Below are positions 8,913 through 16,947 of a stretch of DNA of 64,000 nucleotides, piece after piece. The notes under the pieces were generated by a model. That model made no database searches, was not told the DNA's origin, and saw only the letters and a program-made list of their open reading frames with translations. The stretch's first letter is position 1; every line of letters begins with the position of its first letter. This DNA is from Methanolobus sp. (lineage in GTDB: Archaea; Halobacteriota; Methanosarcinia; Methanosarcinales; Methanosarcinaceae). The stretch lies in contig NZ_JADQBZ010000006.1 of assembly GCF_016278365.1 (NCBI RefSeq), positions 1-64,000 on the forward strand, read 5' to 3'. A program made the translations under genes and the position numbers.

Positions 8913-9332
8913 ATGGATTTCCTGAATGAGATTTCACTTATTGCGCCATGTGGAATGAATTGTGGTGTATGTATGGCATATCTGCGGGAAAAGAAGAAAT
9001 GTCCAGGTTGCAGGGAACTTGATATCAATAAGCGGATCAGCTGTATTAATTGTAGGATCAAGAACTGCGAAAGCTTCCCGATAGATGCTCCCGGGTTCTG
9101 TTTCGAATGCGAAAAATTCCCCTGTGACAAACTGAAGCGACTGGACAAAAGATATCGGGCCAAATACAATATGAGCATGGTCGAGAACCTTGAGAGTATC
9201 AAAACCTATGGTCTTGAACAGTTCTTCGCGAACGAGAAGATACGATGGACCTGCTCAAAATGCGGGGGCACTATCTGTGTCCACAAAGGATACTGTTATA
9301 GTTGTGGTGAGCCTCTCTGTAAGAGGATATGA
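8913..9332 (+). CDS. Cysteine-rich DUF3795 family protein
   Basis: A 139-residue soluble protein with 17 cysteines, arranged as CGMNCGVC, CPGC, CINC, CFEC, CSKCGG and CYSCGEPLC. The N-terminal APCGMNCGVC signature is that of DUF3795 proteins, which are common in anaerobes and have no established biochemical function; metal binding, probably zinc or Fe-S, is an inference from the Cys pairs. The next gene overlaps it by four bases (ATGA), so translation is probably coupled. Confidence 0.82.
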   Translation: MDFLNEISLIAPCGMNCGVCMAYLREKKKCPGCRELDINKRISCINCRIKNCESFPIDAPGFCFECEKFPCDKLKRLDKRYRAKYNMSMVENLESIKTYGLEQFFANEKIRWTCSKCGGTICVHKGYCYSCGEPLCKRI

Positions 9333-9790
9333 TCATTGCTGAATATTCGGAAACAAATCTGGAGGAAATAACCAATCTCTTCCACAAGACTGTGCATGCG
9401 ATAGATTCATCGGTCTATTCAGAAAAACAGAAAGAAGCATGGGCTCCAAAGCCACTGGAATACTTGAAATGGGATCAAAGGTTAAGACGTGTAAAAACCT
9501 ATATGGCATGTGATAATGGAAAGATCGTTGGATTCATGAGCATTGGTCCACCCGGTTATATCGATTATTTCTTTGTAGATCCTGATCATCAGGGTAAAGG
9601 GATTGGGAAAGGCCTTTATTATCACATTGAAAGATTCGCTCAGAACAGATATAGAAAAAAACTGATTGTAGAGGCATCAAAAGTAGCCAGGCCCTTTTTT
9701 GAGAGAATGGGTTTCATTTTGATGAGTGAAAACCAGGTTATCGTAAACGGGCAAACTTTAACAAATTACACAATGAAAAAAGAAAGATGA
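9329..9790 (+). CDS. GNAT family N-acetyltransferase
   Basis: A 153-residue single-domain acetyltransferase. Motif A is DYFFVDPDHQGKGIGKGLY (residues about 81-99), which contains the Q/RxxGxG/A acetyl-CoA pyrophosphate loop (QGKGIG). The N-terminus with SVYSEKQKEAWAP is typical of the small YafP/PhnO-like GNATs. The acceptor is unknown. It overlaps the preceding DUF3795 gene by four bases. Confidence 0.88.
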   Translation: MIIAEYSETNLEEITNLFHKTVHAIDSSVYSEKQKEAWAPKPLEYLKWDQRLRRVKTYMACDNGKIVGFMSIGPPGYIDYFFVDPDHQGKGIGKGLYYHIERFAQNRYRKKLIVEASKVARPFFERMGFILMSENQVIVNGQTLTNYTMKKER

Positions 9791-9811
9791 TCGGATATTT
9801 ACAGGTTGAAT

Positions 9812-11179
9812 TTATATTATCCTTATCGACTTGATATTCATAAACTCAAGGAATCCGTGCCTGGAAAGTTCCCGTCCCATGCCGCTCTTCTTCACCCCGC
9901 CAAAGGGCAGGCAGGCTTGGGGCGTGCAGAACGAGTTAATGCCCACCATTCCGGTCTCAAGCTCTGAGGCAACTCTCATGGCCCGGTCCCTGTTCTGGCT
10001 CCACACGCTGGCGCCCAGGCCGAAATCGGAATCGTTTGCAGTCTCTATTGCTTCCTTTTCATCCTTTACAGTGATTATGGGCGCCACAGGTCCGAATGTC
10101 TCTTCCCTCATGACCCGCATGTCCCTGCTTACGTCACCGAGGACTGTCGGGGAATACATGTAACCCTCACTTTTCATCCTCCCACCCGGAACGAGGACCT
10201 TAGCACCTCTGGATATAGCATCCCGGACCTGTTCTTCGATTATCCGGACCTGTTCTTCACGGACCATCGGTCCGATATCTGTTTGTGGGTCCAGGGGGTC
10301 GCCAATATTGAGTTTGCCAGTTAGTTCCACGAACCTTTCCGTGAACTCCTCTGTCACTGCTTCCGTGACAATGAAGCGCTTGGCTGCTATGCATGTCTGG
10401 CCGGTATTAAGGAACCTGCTCGGGACACCGACCTTTGCTGCCATTTGCGCATTGGCATCGTCAAGAATAATGAAAGGGTCGCTACCGCCAAGCTCCAGCA
10501 CGAATTTCTTCATGTTATGGGCGGCGAGTTCGGCGACCTTCTGCCCGGCATCGTAACCTCCTGTGAAAGACACTGCTTTGACCTCGTTTCTTGAGATAAG
10601 TGAAGATGCCGTTCTCCCATCTATGAGCAGTGTCTGGAAGATGCCTTCAGGGAATCCAGCCTCCACAAAGATGTTCTCTATTTCCAGTGCGCACAGTGGC
10701 ACGTAACCGGAGTGTTTGAGCAGCATGACATTCCCGCCTGCCAGTACATGAGAGGCCGCGCTGAGCACCTGCCAGAAGGGAAAGTTCCATGGCTTGATGG
10801 CAAGCACGGTGCCCATAGGCTCATAATGAATGAACGAGTCGCATGAACCTGCTTTTGCAGGCTCAGGTTCAAGCATCTTTTCTGCGTTATCTGCAAAATA
10901 ATCGAACATGTCAGCACATTTGGTGACCTCGGGAACAGCCTGCTTAATGACTTTGCCCATTTCAGTGCTGATAAGCTCCCCATATTGCTGCTTGTTTTTG
11001 CGCAGCATCTTCGCGAAGCCTTTAAGAAGCTCGTTGCGCTCGGAAACATCCGTTCTTTTCCACTCCTTGAAAGCCTCAGCAGATTTTTTGAGGATTCGGC
11101 TCACCTGCTCTTCTGTATGCATTTCCACTTCACTGATGACTTTGCCTGTTGCAGGGTTGATGGATTGGATGGATGTCAT
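9812..11179 (-). CDS. NAD(P)-dependent aldehyde dehydrogenase (succinate-semialdehyde dehydrogenase-like), copy 2
   Basis: 455 residues, with catalytic Cys263 (NTGQTCIAAKR), Glu229 (FVLELGGSD), Asn132 (KPWNFPFW) and Lys155 at exactly the positions of the copy at 6872-8239, so the two are paralogs. Surrounding positions differ freely, so the duplication is old or the copies came separately. AAGGGA precedes ATG 11179. It has its own promoter and is separated from copy 1 by three genes on the opposite strand. Substrate preference is unknown; Sad-type semialdehyde oxidation is the best guess. Confidence 0.88.
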   Translation of the reverse strand: MTSIQSINPATGKVISEVEMHTEEQVSRILKKSAEAFKEWKRTDVSERNELLKGFAKMLRKNKQQYGELISTEMGKVIKQAVPEVTKCADMFDYFADNAEKMLEPEPAKAGSCDSFIHYEPMGTVLAIKPWNFPFWQVLSAASHVLAGGNVMLLKHSGYVPLCALEIENIFVEAGFPEGIFQTLLIDGRTASSLISRNEVKAVSFTGGYDAGQKVAELAAHNMKKFVLELGGSDPFIILDDANAQMAAKVGVPSRFLNTGQTCIAAKRFIVTEAVTEEFTERFVELTGKLNIGDPLDPQTDIGPMVREEQVRIIEEQVRDAISRGAKVLVPGGRMKSEGYMYSPTVLGDVSRDMRVMREETFGPVAPIITVKDEKEAIETANDSDFGLGASVWSQNRDRAMRVASELETGMVGINSFCTPQACLPFGGVKKSGMGRELSRHGFLEFMNIKSIRII

Positions 11180-11292
11180 GATATAAGTTCCCTTTATTTA
11201 ATTTGGTATTTTTACAAGGAAAATAGAGGATATCAGTTATAAAGTTGACATTTAACTTTTCATTATATCTTAAAATGCATTCAAATAAAAGT

Positions 11293-11316
11293 TGTGTTTT
11301 GGTAAACACATTTTTT
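11293..11316 (+). terminator. Orphan terminator-like hairpin
   Basis: tgtgttt (11293-11299) and aaacaca (11304-11310) form a perfect 7-bp stem with loop tggt, followed directly by six T. Both neighbouring genes lie on the minus strand, so what it would terminate on the plus strand is unclear; read on the minus strand it is followed by a less regular T-rich run. Confidence 0.45.
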
Positions 11317-11451
11317 AATGTAACAAAGTGTAGAAATTATTCAATGTTCCTTCGTGAATAAACTGCATTTTAATTTTATAATCTCTACATCGTCAAAAAG
11401 TCATTTCAATGAGATAAGAAATAAAAAATAAAAAATAGTTCAGAATTTTAA

Positions 11452-11484
11452 AGAAAAAAAAAGAACATCTAATTTTCGATGTTC
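11452..11484 (-). terminator. Intrinsic-type terminator of the PEF-CTERM gene
   Basis: On the minus strand, GAACATC (11484-11478) pairs with GATGTTC (11469-11463) across an 8-nt loop, and a run of T follows at 11462-11454. It begins five bases after the stop codon of the gene at 11489. Confidence 0.65.
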
Positions 11485-11488
11485 AATT

Positions 11489-12868
11489 TCATTCTCTCTT
11501 CTGCAAAACAAATGCCAATCCTATAATTGCAATTACTGGAAGAGCAATTGTTGGGAACTCTGGAATATCAACTGGTTCATCGGGATTAACTGGTTCATCG
11601 GGCTCATCGACGACTATTGCAGGAACAGTTACTACGCGTGAAACACTTTGATCCATTATCGCTGTGGCTGAAGAGGCCACTGTATATGTCAACATTACGG
11701 TCTCAGTTCTGTCTAAAGCCCTGACAGTCCAACTTACAGATCTCACTTCACCTGCACCAACACTAACTGTTTGTGTCGTTGAGGGACCTACAAGTTCAAG
11801 ACCTGCTGGAAGGTCAATTGTAAGGTCTATGTCAATAGCACTTGCTTCTTCATGCTCGACATAAGCAACTATAGTGAACGGATTAGGTGAATATTGATTG
11901 TCAATCACATCAAGCTGAGCCGGACCGGCAACTGAAAGGCTGATTTCACCGAAAGACTGACTTAGTTCGCTCAATCCATAGTATGTGACATATTCTATAG
12001 TTTCGCTGGGTGCTACACTGACCACATTCCAATACAGGCCGACTGCACTGTCAGAAGTGATTGATTTACCTGTAGTTACCGGATAGTCCCAAAAAGTCTC
12101 CATGAAATAAGGCCAAGCTGCGAATATGAGACGGTCGGGTTCCGTTGCCCCTGAACCTTTCAGGGTTCCCTGAGAAATCATTGTTGGATTGGACAAACTA
12201 TCAAAGCATTGCCAGTAATCAGGTATTGCACCGTTGGATTTCAGGAATTCTATTTCCGTGACAACGTCGCCAGTTCCAGGAATCTGGAAAGGTGCGCCGT
12301 CATTGCTACCTAGCTGGGTATCCAGAAGTATCCTCAGTCCAACATCATGGCTGTTGTCCTGATCCAGATTCTTGAGCTGATATTTTATCATCATTGTGTC
12401 AGCACGGCCTGTTGCAGGATTTGTAATCAGTTTGTTGATTTGAGTTACCTGAATATTATCACATTCCCAAACAGCTCTGATATAGTCCTCATATGCAACT
12501 GCTGACTCTGAGAATGATCCAGCTCCACTTCCAAAAATATAGGCATTATCATCGATTTTCACACTTGATATTGAACTCCATGGATTAGGGTGACCATACA
12601 AAAGTCTTTTATAATCGTCATTTGGATTTGAAGGGTTTCCACCTGTACATCCTAAAGTGAAAGTGCCGGTAGAAGATTCAACAGCTATTTCCAGATATTC
12701 ATTTGATATGATAGGGTTGGTGCTGGTGCTCATCAGGGCTATTGAACTCACTTCAGAGTTTTGATATCGGTTAGCAAGATCTTCTTTAGAATACTCATCG
12801 GCATTGACTGGTATCGTGGACAACACAGTCAAGACAAACATCAATAAAATCATCCATTTTAGTTTCAT
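11489..12868 (-). CDS. Secreted surface protein with PEF-CTERM sorting signal
   Basis: A 459-residue exported protein. It has an N-terminal signal peptide (MKLKWMILLMFVLTVLST, cleavage near VNA-DE), a beta-rich body with CARDB-like late segments (TIDLPAGLELVGPS, VSWTVRALDRTETV), a Pro/Asp/Glu linker of EPDEPVNPDEPV type, and a C-terminal PEFPTIALPVIAIIGLAF plus a short basic tail. That ending is the archaeal PEF-CTERM tripartite signal thought to be processed by an archaeosortase, leaving the protein on the cell surface. I start at ATG 12868, not GTG 12880, because AGGTGG lies eight bases before the ATG. Its own promoter and terminator flank it. Ligand or function is unknown. Confidence 0.85.
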   Translation of the reverse strand: MKLKWMILLMFVLTVLSTIPVNADEYSKEDLANRYQNSEVSSIALMSTSTNPIISNEYLEIAVESSTGTFTLGCTGGNPSNPNDDYKRLLYGHPNPWSSISSVKIDDNAYIFGSGAGSFSESAVAYEDYIRAVWECDNIQVTQINKLITNPATGRADTMMIKYQLKNLDQDNSHDVGLRILLDTQLGSNDGAPFQIPGTGDVVTEIEFLKSNGAIPDYWQCFDSLSNPTMISQGTLKGSGATEPDRLIFAAWPYFMETFWDYPVTTGKSITSDSAVGLYWNVVSVAPSETIEYVTYYGLSELSQSFGEISLSVAGPAQLDVIDNQYSPNPFTIVAYVEHEEASAIDIDLTIDLPAGLELVGPSTTQTVSVGAGEVRSVSWTVRALDRTETVMLTYTVASSATAIMDQSVSRVVTVPAIVVDEPDEPVNPDEPVDIPEFPTIALPVIAIIGLAFVLQKRE

Positions 12869-13170
12869 TTTACGTACCACCTGTTTTTTGATACAAGGTA
12901 TTGACAGATTTACTACACAATCTATATAAATTTTTCATAATGTCTATTGTATAAATTATTTTCTATGAAAATTTGTAAGATTTAAGAAGTCAAAGCCATT
13001 TTTTTGAAAGGCTCGACCTTGATTTTTTTTATTTCACACTTCATCAGTGATATGAAAAGTGCCTATACAACTGGCTTTTTTAAAGGGCATTGAACAAATT
13101 TTTATTCCATCGCTATCTCCACAGCAATGAGATAGTTCTTCATAATGGAGTATACGATTGCCTTCCCCAC
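12869..13170. other. Gap upstream of the PEF-CTERM gene
   Basis: Holds the promoter of the PEF-CTERM gene: a minus-strand TATA box (TTTATATAG, 12922-12930) about 55 bp before its ATG. Farther right there are only weak inverted repeats (agcc/ggct near 12995-13013; gcc/ggc near 13062-13076 followed by six T) and no supported ORF. Confidence 0.55.
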
Positions 13171-13536
13171 TCATATCTTGTTTTTCTGCATGCGTCGTAT
13201 CCTGCTCATGTCGCCCATAATCTGCAGGAACTCCAGAGCGTAGGGATCGTTCAGGCAACAGCTGTCCGGAGCATTAGGAATGTAGAAGAAAAGGATTGAC
13301 AGCTTCAGCTTGTAACGGAGTTTCGTTGGCAGTTCATCACTGATGACTGCAAGTACCCCTTTATCAAAAAGGTACTCTTCGCCTCCTTTTGTCCGTGAGG
13401 CCGGTCTCTCTTCCGAAAGCAACTGGGATAGGATTTTGCGCTCGGTAACTATTCCTTCATTGATCCTGGTAACTTCTGTTCTCATCCAGCGCATGAGTAC
13501 GTCGTCATCCGATGTTCTTCTTTCAGGCACTTCCAT
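13171..13536 (-). CDS. UPF0216 (DUF61) family protein
   Basis: A 121-residue protein matching the archaeal DUF61/UPF0216 family: a leader EVTRINEGIVTERKILSQLL, a central GGEEYLFDKGVLAVISDELP and the terminal strand LRYKLKLSILFFYIPNAPDS followed by an EFLQIMG segment. The family is confined mainly to archaea and has no known function. A AAGGGG-like site precedes the ATG. It is divergent from the ribose-1,5-bisphosphate isomerase gene across about 80 bp. No membrane segment or Cys cluster is visible. Confidence 0.75.
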   Translation of the reverse strand: MEVPERRTSDDDVLMRWMRTEVTRINEGIVTERKILSQLLSEERPASRTKGGEEYLFDKGVLAVISDELPTKLRYKLKLSILFFYIPNAPDSCCLNDPYALEFLQIMGDMSRIRRMQKNKI

Positions 13537-13583
13537 CCCCTTAATAGTTGTAGGACTGCATCGATTAAAAGCATCTCACAGGC

Positions 13584-13594
13584 TAAATATAAAT
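13584..13594 (+). promoter_or_regulatory. TATA box for the ribose-1,5-bisphosphate isomerase gene
   Basis: taaatataaat lies 25-35 bp before ATG 13619; the transcript would have a very short leader. It supports that ATG over the much longer reading frame starting at 13343. Confidence 0.5.
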
Positions 13595-13618
13595 CATTTA
13601 AATTCCAGTAATCTACTC

Positions 13619-14542
13619 ATGGACAATCTACTCACTACGGCAGAAAAAATACGCTCAATGGAGATAAGGGGTGCAGGGAGGATAGCTGTTGCTGCATCTG
13701 CAGCATTGAGAGACTATGCTAGGACGCTGGGTTCACTGAACATCGAAGAGTTCAGCATAAAAATAGAAGAGGCTGCAAAGACACTTGTTGATACGCGTCC
13801 AACCGCTGTTTCTCTGCCCAATGCCGTCATGCTAACTAAAAAGCACACTTCGCTGAATGTTGGTGAGGCCATTGATGAGATCATTGGCAATTCTGACACG
13901 TTTATTAAAAATGCCACCGAGGCACTGGGCAAGATAGGCAGGATCGGTGCCGAGAGGATACGCGATGGAGATGTTATCCTGACACACTGCAACTCCCATG
14001 CTGCCCTGTCCATAATCAAGACCGCTTTTGACCAGGGCAAGAAAATATCGGTAATAGCTACCGAATCCAGGCCACGGAGGCAGGGTTTCATAACCATCAG
14101 GGAACTGAGCGATCATGGCATCCCGACCACACTGATAGTCGACTCGGCTGTCCGGCTGACAATGAAAGAGGTGGACCTTGTGGTCGTGGGTGCGGATTCC
14201 ATATCTGTGAACGGTGCCCTTATAAACAAGATCGGCACTTCCCAGCTGGCCCTGGCGGCACAGGAAGCCCGCAAGAATGTAATAGTCGCTGCCGAGACTT
14301 ACAAGTTCAGTCCGAGAACACTGCTTGGTGAGATGGTTGAGATAGAGGACCGCTCTCCGGATGAGGTGATTGATCCTCAGCTCCTGAAAGAGATGCCTAA
14401 CGTGAAAGTGAAAAATCCCGGATTTGATGTTACACCGGCTGAGTACATAGACCTCATCATCACCGAAGTGGGAGCATTCCCGCCTGCAATGGCTTTCGCC
14501 ATCATCAGGGACTATCTGGGGATAGGACTGGATCACCATTAA
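13619..14542 (+). CDS. Ribose 1,5-bisphosphate isomerase (eIF2B-alpha/MTNA family)
   Basis: A 307-residue member of the translation-initiation-factor-2B-like family. In archaea this branch converts ribose 1,5-bisphosphate to ribulose 1,5-bisphosphate, feeding RuBisCO form III in the AMP/nucleoside salvage route. THCNSHAA (with the catalytic Cys), ATESRPRRQG for phosphate binding, the Asp of VVVGADSI and the NKIGTSQLALAA segment fit R15P isomerase; the closely related methylthioribose-1-phosphate isomerase is the main alternative. No RuBisCO or AMP phosphorylase gene is in the window. Its last 38 bases overlap the 3' end of the convergent Cdd1-like gene. Confidence 0.85.
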   Translation: MDNLLTTAEKIRSMEIRGAGRIAVAASAALRDYARTLGSLNIEEFSIKIEEAAKTLVDTRPTAVSLPNAVMLTKKHTSLNVGEAIDEIIGNSDTFIKNATEALGKIGRIGAERIRDGDVILTHCNSHAALSIIKTAFDQGKKISVIATESRPRRQGFITIRELSDHGIPTTLIVDSAVRLTMKEVDLVVVGADSISVNGALINKIGTSQLALAAQEARKNVIVAAETYKFSPRTLLGEMVEIEDRSPDEVIDPQLLKEMPNVKVKNPGFDVTPAEYIDLIITEVGAFPPAMAFAIIRDYLGIGLDHH

Positions 14543-14828
14543 GCAGACTATCCTTCAAGTTCCACCATTTCAGCAGTTGCAGGTCATGTTCCTGATGGGA
14601 TGCGAAATATACGGCGCATCTAAATACGTAGAGAGCGCACCTATCAACGCGGATTCCCTGATAGTCGCATAACTGATCATAGAGTTCCTGAGGTTCCCTT
14701 TCCTTAAGGTCTGCGATACTGTGAACCCCCAGGTTCCAGAGATCATCTGCAGTCATCTTCCCTACTCCGGGAATCTGCATGAGCTCCTTTATTACGGCTT
14801 TATAATCTGCTGATCCCTCATCTCTCAC
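14505..14828 (-). CDS. Helix-hairpin-helix protein of the Cdd1 (pathogenicity locus) family
   Basis: A 107-residue protein. ELMQIPGVGKMTADDLWNLGV is a helix-hairpin-helix motif for non-specific DNA backbone binding, and YDQLCDYQGIRVDRCALYVFR plus CAVYFA is the signature of the Cdd1/pathogenicity-locus family, small HhH proteins of unknown biological role found in many bacteria and archaea. The upstream SagB-like gene overlaps its ATG by four bases, so the two are probably translated together. Its C-terminal 12 codons lie antisense to the isomerase coding sequence. Confidence 0.85.
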   Translation of the reverse strand: MRDEGSADYKAVIKELMQIPGVGKMTADDLWNLGVHSIADLKEREPQELYDQLCDYQGIRVDRCALYVFRCAVYFASHQEHDLQLLKWWNLKDSLLNGDPVLSPDSP

Positions 14829-15559
14829 TTTTTGCCCACCGTTGCCACGTATATGACGAACTCTTCCTCACCATCGATTCCCAGCACGCCGTTGATCTCT
14901 TCATCCTGAAAGGCTGCGATGGCACATACTCCGCACTCTATGGACCCGGCACTCAGGTAGAGATTCTGGCATACGTGCCCGGCATCGAGGTGCATGTACC
15001 TGTATCCTCTCTCACCATATCTCCACTTCATCCTGTAGGCCACCGCCGACCAGATGAAGGTGACAGCACTGGTTTCTACAAAACTCTGGTTCAGGCAGGC
15101 AGCTCTCACCCGGCTGGCTATATGGACATCAGTATTCACTTTTTCCAGCTTGTGGCCTATGGCAAGAAAATGGTAAAGCCCTTTCTCCAGCCCTTCAACG
15201 TTGTTGACGAGGATGTAGGTCTCAAGGGCGTGTCTTGCACCTGCAGACGGCACTGTCCTGAAGGTGGCAGAACCGCCTGCAACCTCTTTCACACCCTGCG
15301 TACACCACAGCAGGTAGGACAGTTCAGCCAGGGAAAGTGACTTTTGTGAATAACTGCGAACGCTTGTCCGCCTTTCAATTGCCTTTCTAATGTCTGTCAT
15401 ATCGACAGGTATCTTCCCAGGCTCCGGCAGATCCACTATTGGATAGTCACCTTTTCCTCCTGATTGCAGAGAAGGTTGCGGATATCCCAGTGACTGGTCC
15501 GACCTGCCCAGATACTGGAACCTCGTTCTCTCCATGAATTCTTTGCCTATTCTGCTCAT
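14825..15559 (-). CDS. SagB/ThcOx-type nitroreductase-family oxidoreductase
   Basis: A 244-residue FMN-dependent nitroreductase-fold protein. RRTSVRSYSQKSLSLAELSY near residue 65 is the flavin phosphate-binding helix, and PSAGARHALETYI, MHLDAGHVCQNLYLSA and GIDGEEEFVIYVATVG are the SagB/ThcOx signatures. In bacterial peptide-toxin clusters SagB dehydrogenates azolines, but stand-alone archaeal members occur without cyclodehydratase or precursor genes, as here, so that role is not supported. Coupled to the downstream Cdd1-like gene by an ATGA overlap. Confidence 0.87.
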   Translation of the reverse strand: MSRIGKEFMERTRFQYLGRSDQSLGYPQPSLQSGGKGDYPIVDLPEPGKIPVDMTDIRKAIERRTSVRSYSQKSLSLAELSYLLWCTQGVKEVAGGSATFRTVPSAGARHALETYILVNNVEGLEKGLYHFLAIGHKLEKVNTDVHIASRVRAACLNQSFVETSAVTFIWSAVAYRMKWRYGERGYRYMHLDAGHVCQNLYLSAGSIECGVCAIAAFQDEEINGVLGIDGEEEFVIYVATVGKK

Positions 15560-15602
15560 ACTGATAACCCTTCTTAATTCCCTTTATCCCAAAGGGAATT
15601 CT

Positions 15603-16244
15603 TCATTTCTTCTTTATACTTGTTGTCCTTATGACCACAAAAGAGCCTTTTCCAAAACCTTCCTCCGGCTTTTCCACGGTTTCAATTTCATGCAGTGATC
15701 TGAACAGTGTCTGCCTGATGGCAGGTTCAAGAAAACCGCACTCAAGGAGGAGATCTATAAGTTCACCGGCTGAATAGAAAGTGGCATTTCTGTAAAAACT
15801 GTTTTTTGATACCTTCTTCTGATATTCTTCCCCCAGAGGGCTGTCGCGCTCGATGAATGCGACAAAGAGCTCTCCGCCGGGTGCAAGTACTCGATAAATA
15901 TCATGCAGTGCCTTTTCAGCATTTATGAAACAAAGTGATGTCACCATCAGTATAAGTTCCATAGATGAACTTTTAAGGGGAAGCTCTTCCGCAACTCCCT
16001 GAATCCGGCCTAAGCCACGCTTTTCTGCCATTTCAAGCATCTTTCGTGAGGGGTCCAGTCCATAACTTAGACTAAGGGCAGAGGCGAATCTTCCTGTGCC
16101 TGCGCCTATCTCCAGGCTTTTTCCGGGGATGACCGCAGGAAGCAGCTCCCTGATGGCTTCCAGCTCGGACTCATAGACCGGACGGTGCTCTTCGTACCAT
16201 CTGTCATATTTCTCTGCATAGATATCAAAGGGGCTCTCGCTCAT
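15603..16244 (-). CDS. Class I SAM-dependent methyltransferase
   Basis: A 213-residue protein with the Rossmann SAM-binding motif I LEIGAGTGRF (residues about 43-52), acidic motif II at YGLDPS and the post-motif LILMVTSLCFI. It has the compact layout of ubiquinone/menaquinone- or small-molecule methyltransferases (Methyltransf_11), but the substrate is unknown. ATG 16244 is preferred to an in-frame TTG two codons upstream. It may be co-transcribed with the SagB gene 43 bp downstream. It is divergent from tag. Confidence 0.88.
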   Translation of the reverse strand: MSESPFDIYAEKYDRWYEEHRPVYESELEAIRELLPAVIPGKSLEIGAGTGRFASALSLSYGLDPSRKMLEMAEKRGLGRIQGVAEELPLKSSSMELILMVTSLCFINAEKALHDIYRVLAPGGELFVAFIERDSPLGEEYQKKVSKNSFYRNATFYSAGELIDLLLECGFLEPAIRQTLFRSLHEIETVEKPEEGFGKGSFVVIRTTSIKKK

Positions 16245-16296
16245 AAGCAATTCATCGTAATCCTGTAGTTTATCCTGATAAGATTTGAAAGAAGAA

Positions 16297-16304
16297 ATAT
16301 AAAA
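16297..16304 (+). promoter_or_regulatory. TATA box for tag
   Basis: atataaaa lies 24-31 bp before ATG 16328; the start has no ribosome binding site, so a leaderless transcript is likely. Confidence 0.5.
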
Positions 16305-16327
16305 GGTATTGGCACTCTTTTGAAGAT

Positions 16328-16903
16328 ATGGATATCCGTTGCGAATGGGCTGAAACTAACGAGCTTGAAACTGAATATCATGACAATGAGTGGGGTGTGC
16401 CTGAGCATGAAGACCAAAGATTGTTCGAGTTCCTGATACTCGAAGGAGCGCAGGCAGGTCTTAGCTGGGATACTATCCTCAAAAGAAGGGAGAATTACAG
16501 GAATGCCTTTGATGGATTTGATTACAACAAGATTGCAGGCTACGGCGAAGCAAAGATCGAGGAGCTCCTGCAGGACAGCGGTATCATAAGGAACAGGAAA
16601 AAGGTGCTTTCTGCTATCAATAATGCAAAGACGTTCATTGAAGTAAGGGATGAGTTCGGCTCATTCGACAATTATCTCCGGGGCTTTTTGGAAGATGGGA
16701 AGCCCATACAGAATTCATGGAAAGCGTTGGTTGAAGTCCCTGCAAGGACCAGTTTATCTGAAAAGATAAGCACGGATATGAAGAAAAGAGGATTCAATTT
16801 CGTGGGCCCCACAATAATCTATGCTTTCATGCAGGCTGTGGGAATGGTCAACGACCACGTGAAAGATTGCTTCAGGTACCAGGAATGTGGGAAACTGCAG
16901 TGA
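16328..16903 (+). CDS. tag: DNA-3-methyladenine glycosylase I
   Basis: Tag removes 3-methyladenine from alkylated DNA. The 191-residue protein has RCEWAE..E..YHDNEWGVPEH at the N-terminus, with the zinc-ligand Cys and the conserved Trp/His, the LILEGAQAGLSWDTIL segment that forms the base pocket, the HhH-like GYGEAKIEELLQDSGIIRN, and NFVGPTIIYAFMQAVGMVNDH with the C-terminal His/Cys zinc ligands (HVKDC). The length is typical for the family (about 187-195). Monocistronic, divergent from the methyltransferase. Confidence 0.94.
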   Translation: MDIRCEWAETNELETEYHDNEWGVPEHEDQRLFEFLILEGAQAGLSWDTILKRRENYRNAFDGFDYNKIAGYGEAKIEELLQDSGIIRNRKKVLSAINNAKTFIEVRDEFGSFDNYLRGFLEDGKPIQNSWKALVEVPARTSLSEKISTDMKKRGFNFVGPTIIYAFMQAVGMVNDHVKDCFRYQECGKLQ

Positions 16904-16947
16904 GTTATTCAAAGCAATGATGTTCTCAGTATATTGCAGGCATCGCA

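Larger units (their letters stand above)
11180..11488. other. Gene-free A/T-rich gap between aldehyde dehydrogenase 2 and the PEF-CTERM gene
   Basis: No gene is supported. It holds a minus-strand TATA-like box (CTTTATAAC, about 11238-11246) for aldehyde dehydrogenase 2, a plus-strand terminator-like hairpin at 11293-11316 that does not follow any annotated plus-strand gene, and the terminator of the PEF-CTERM gene at its left-reading end. Confidence 0.6.

Noticed and set aside
13832-14539. 235-codon minus-strand frame
   Set aside because: Exact antisense of the well-supported ribose-1,5-bisphosphate isomerase; His/Cys-rich composition typical of a shadow.
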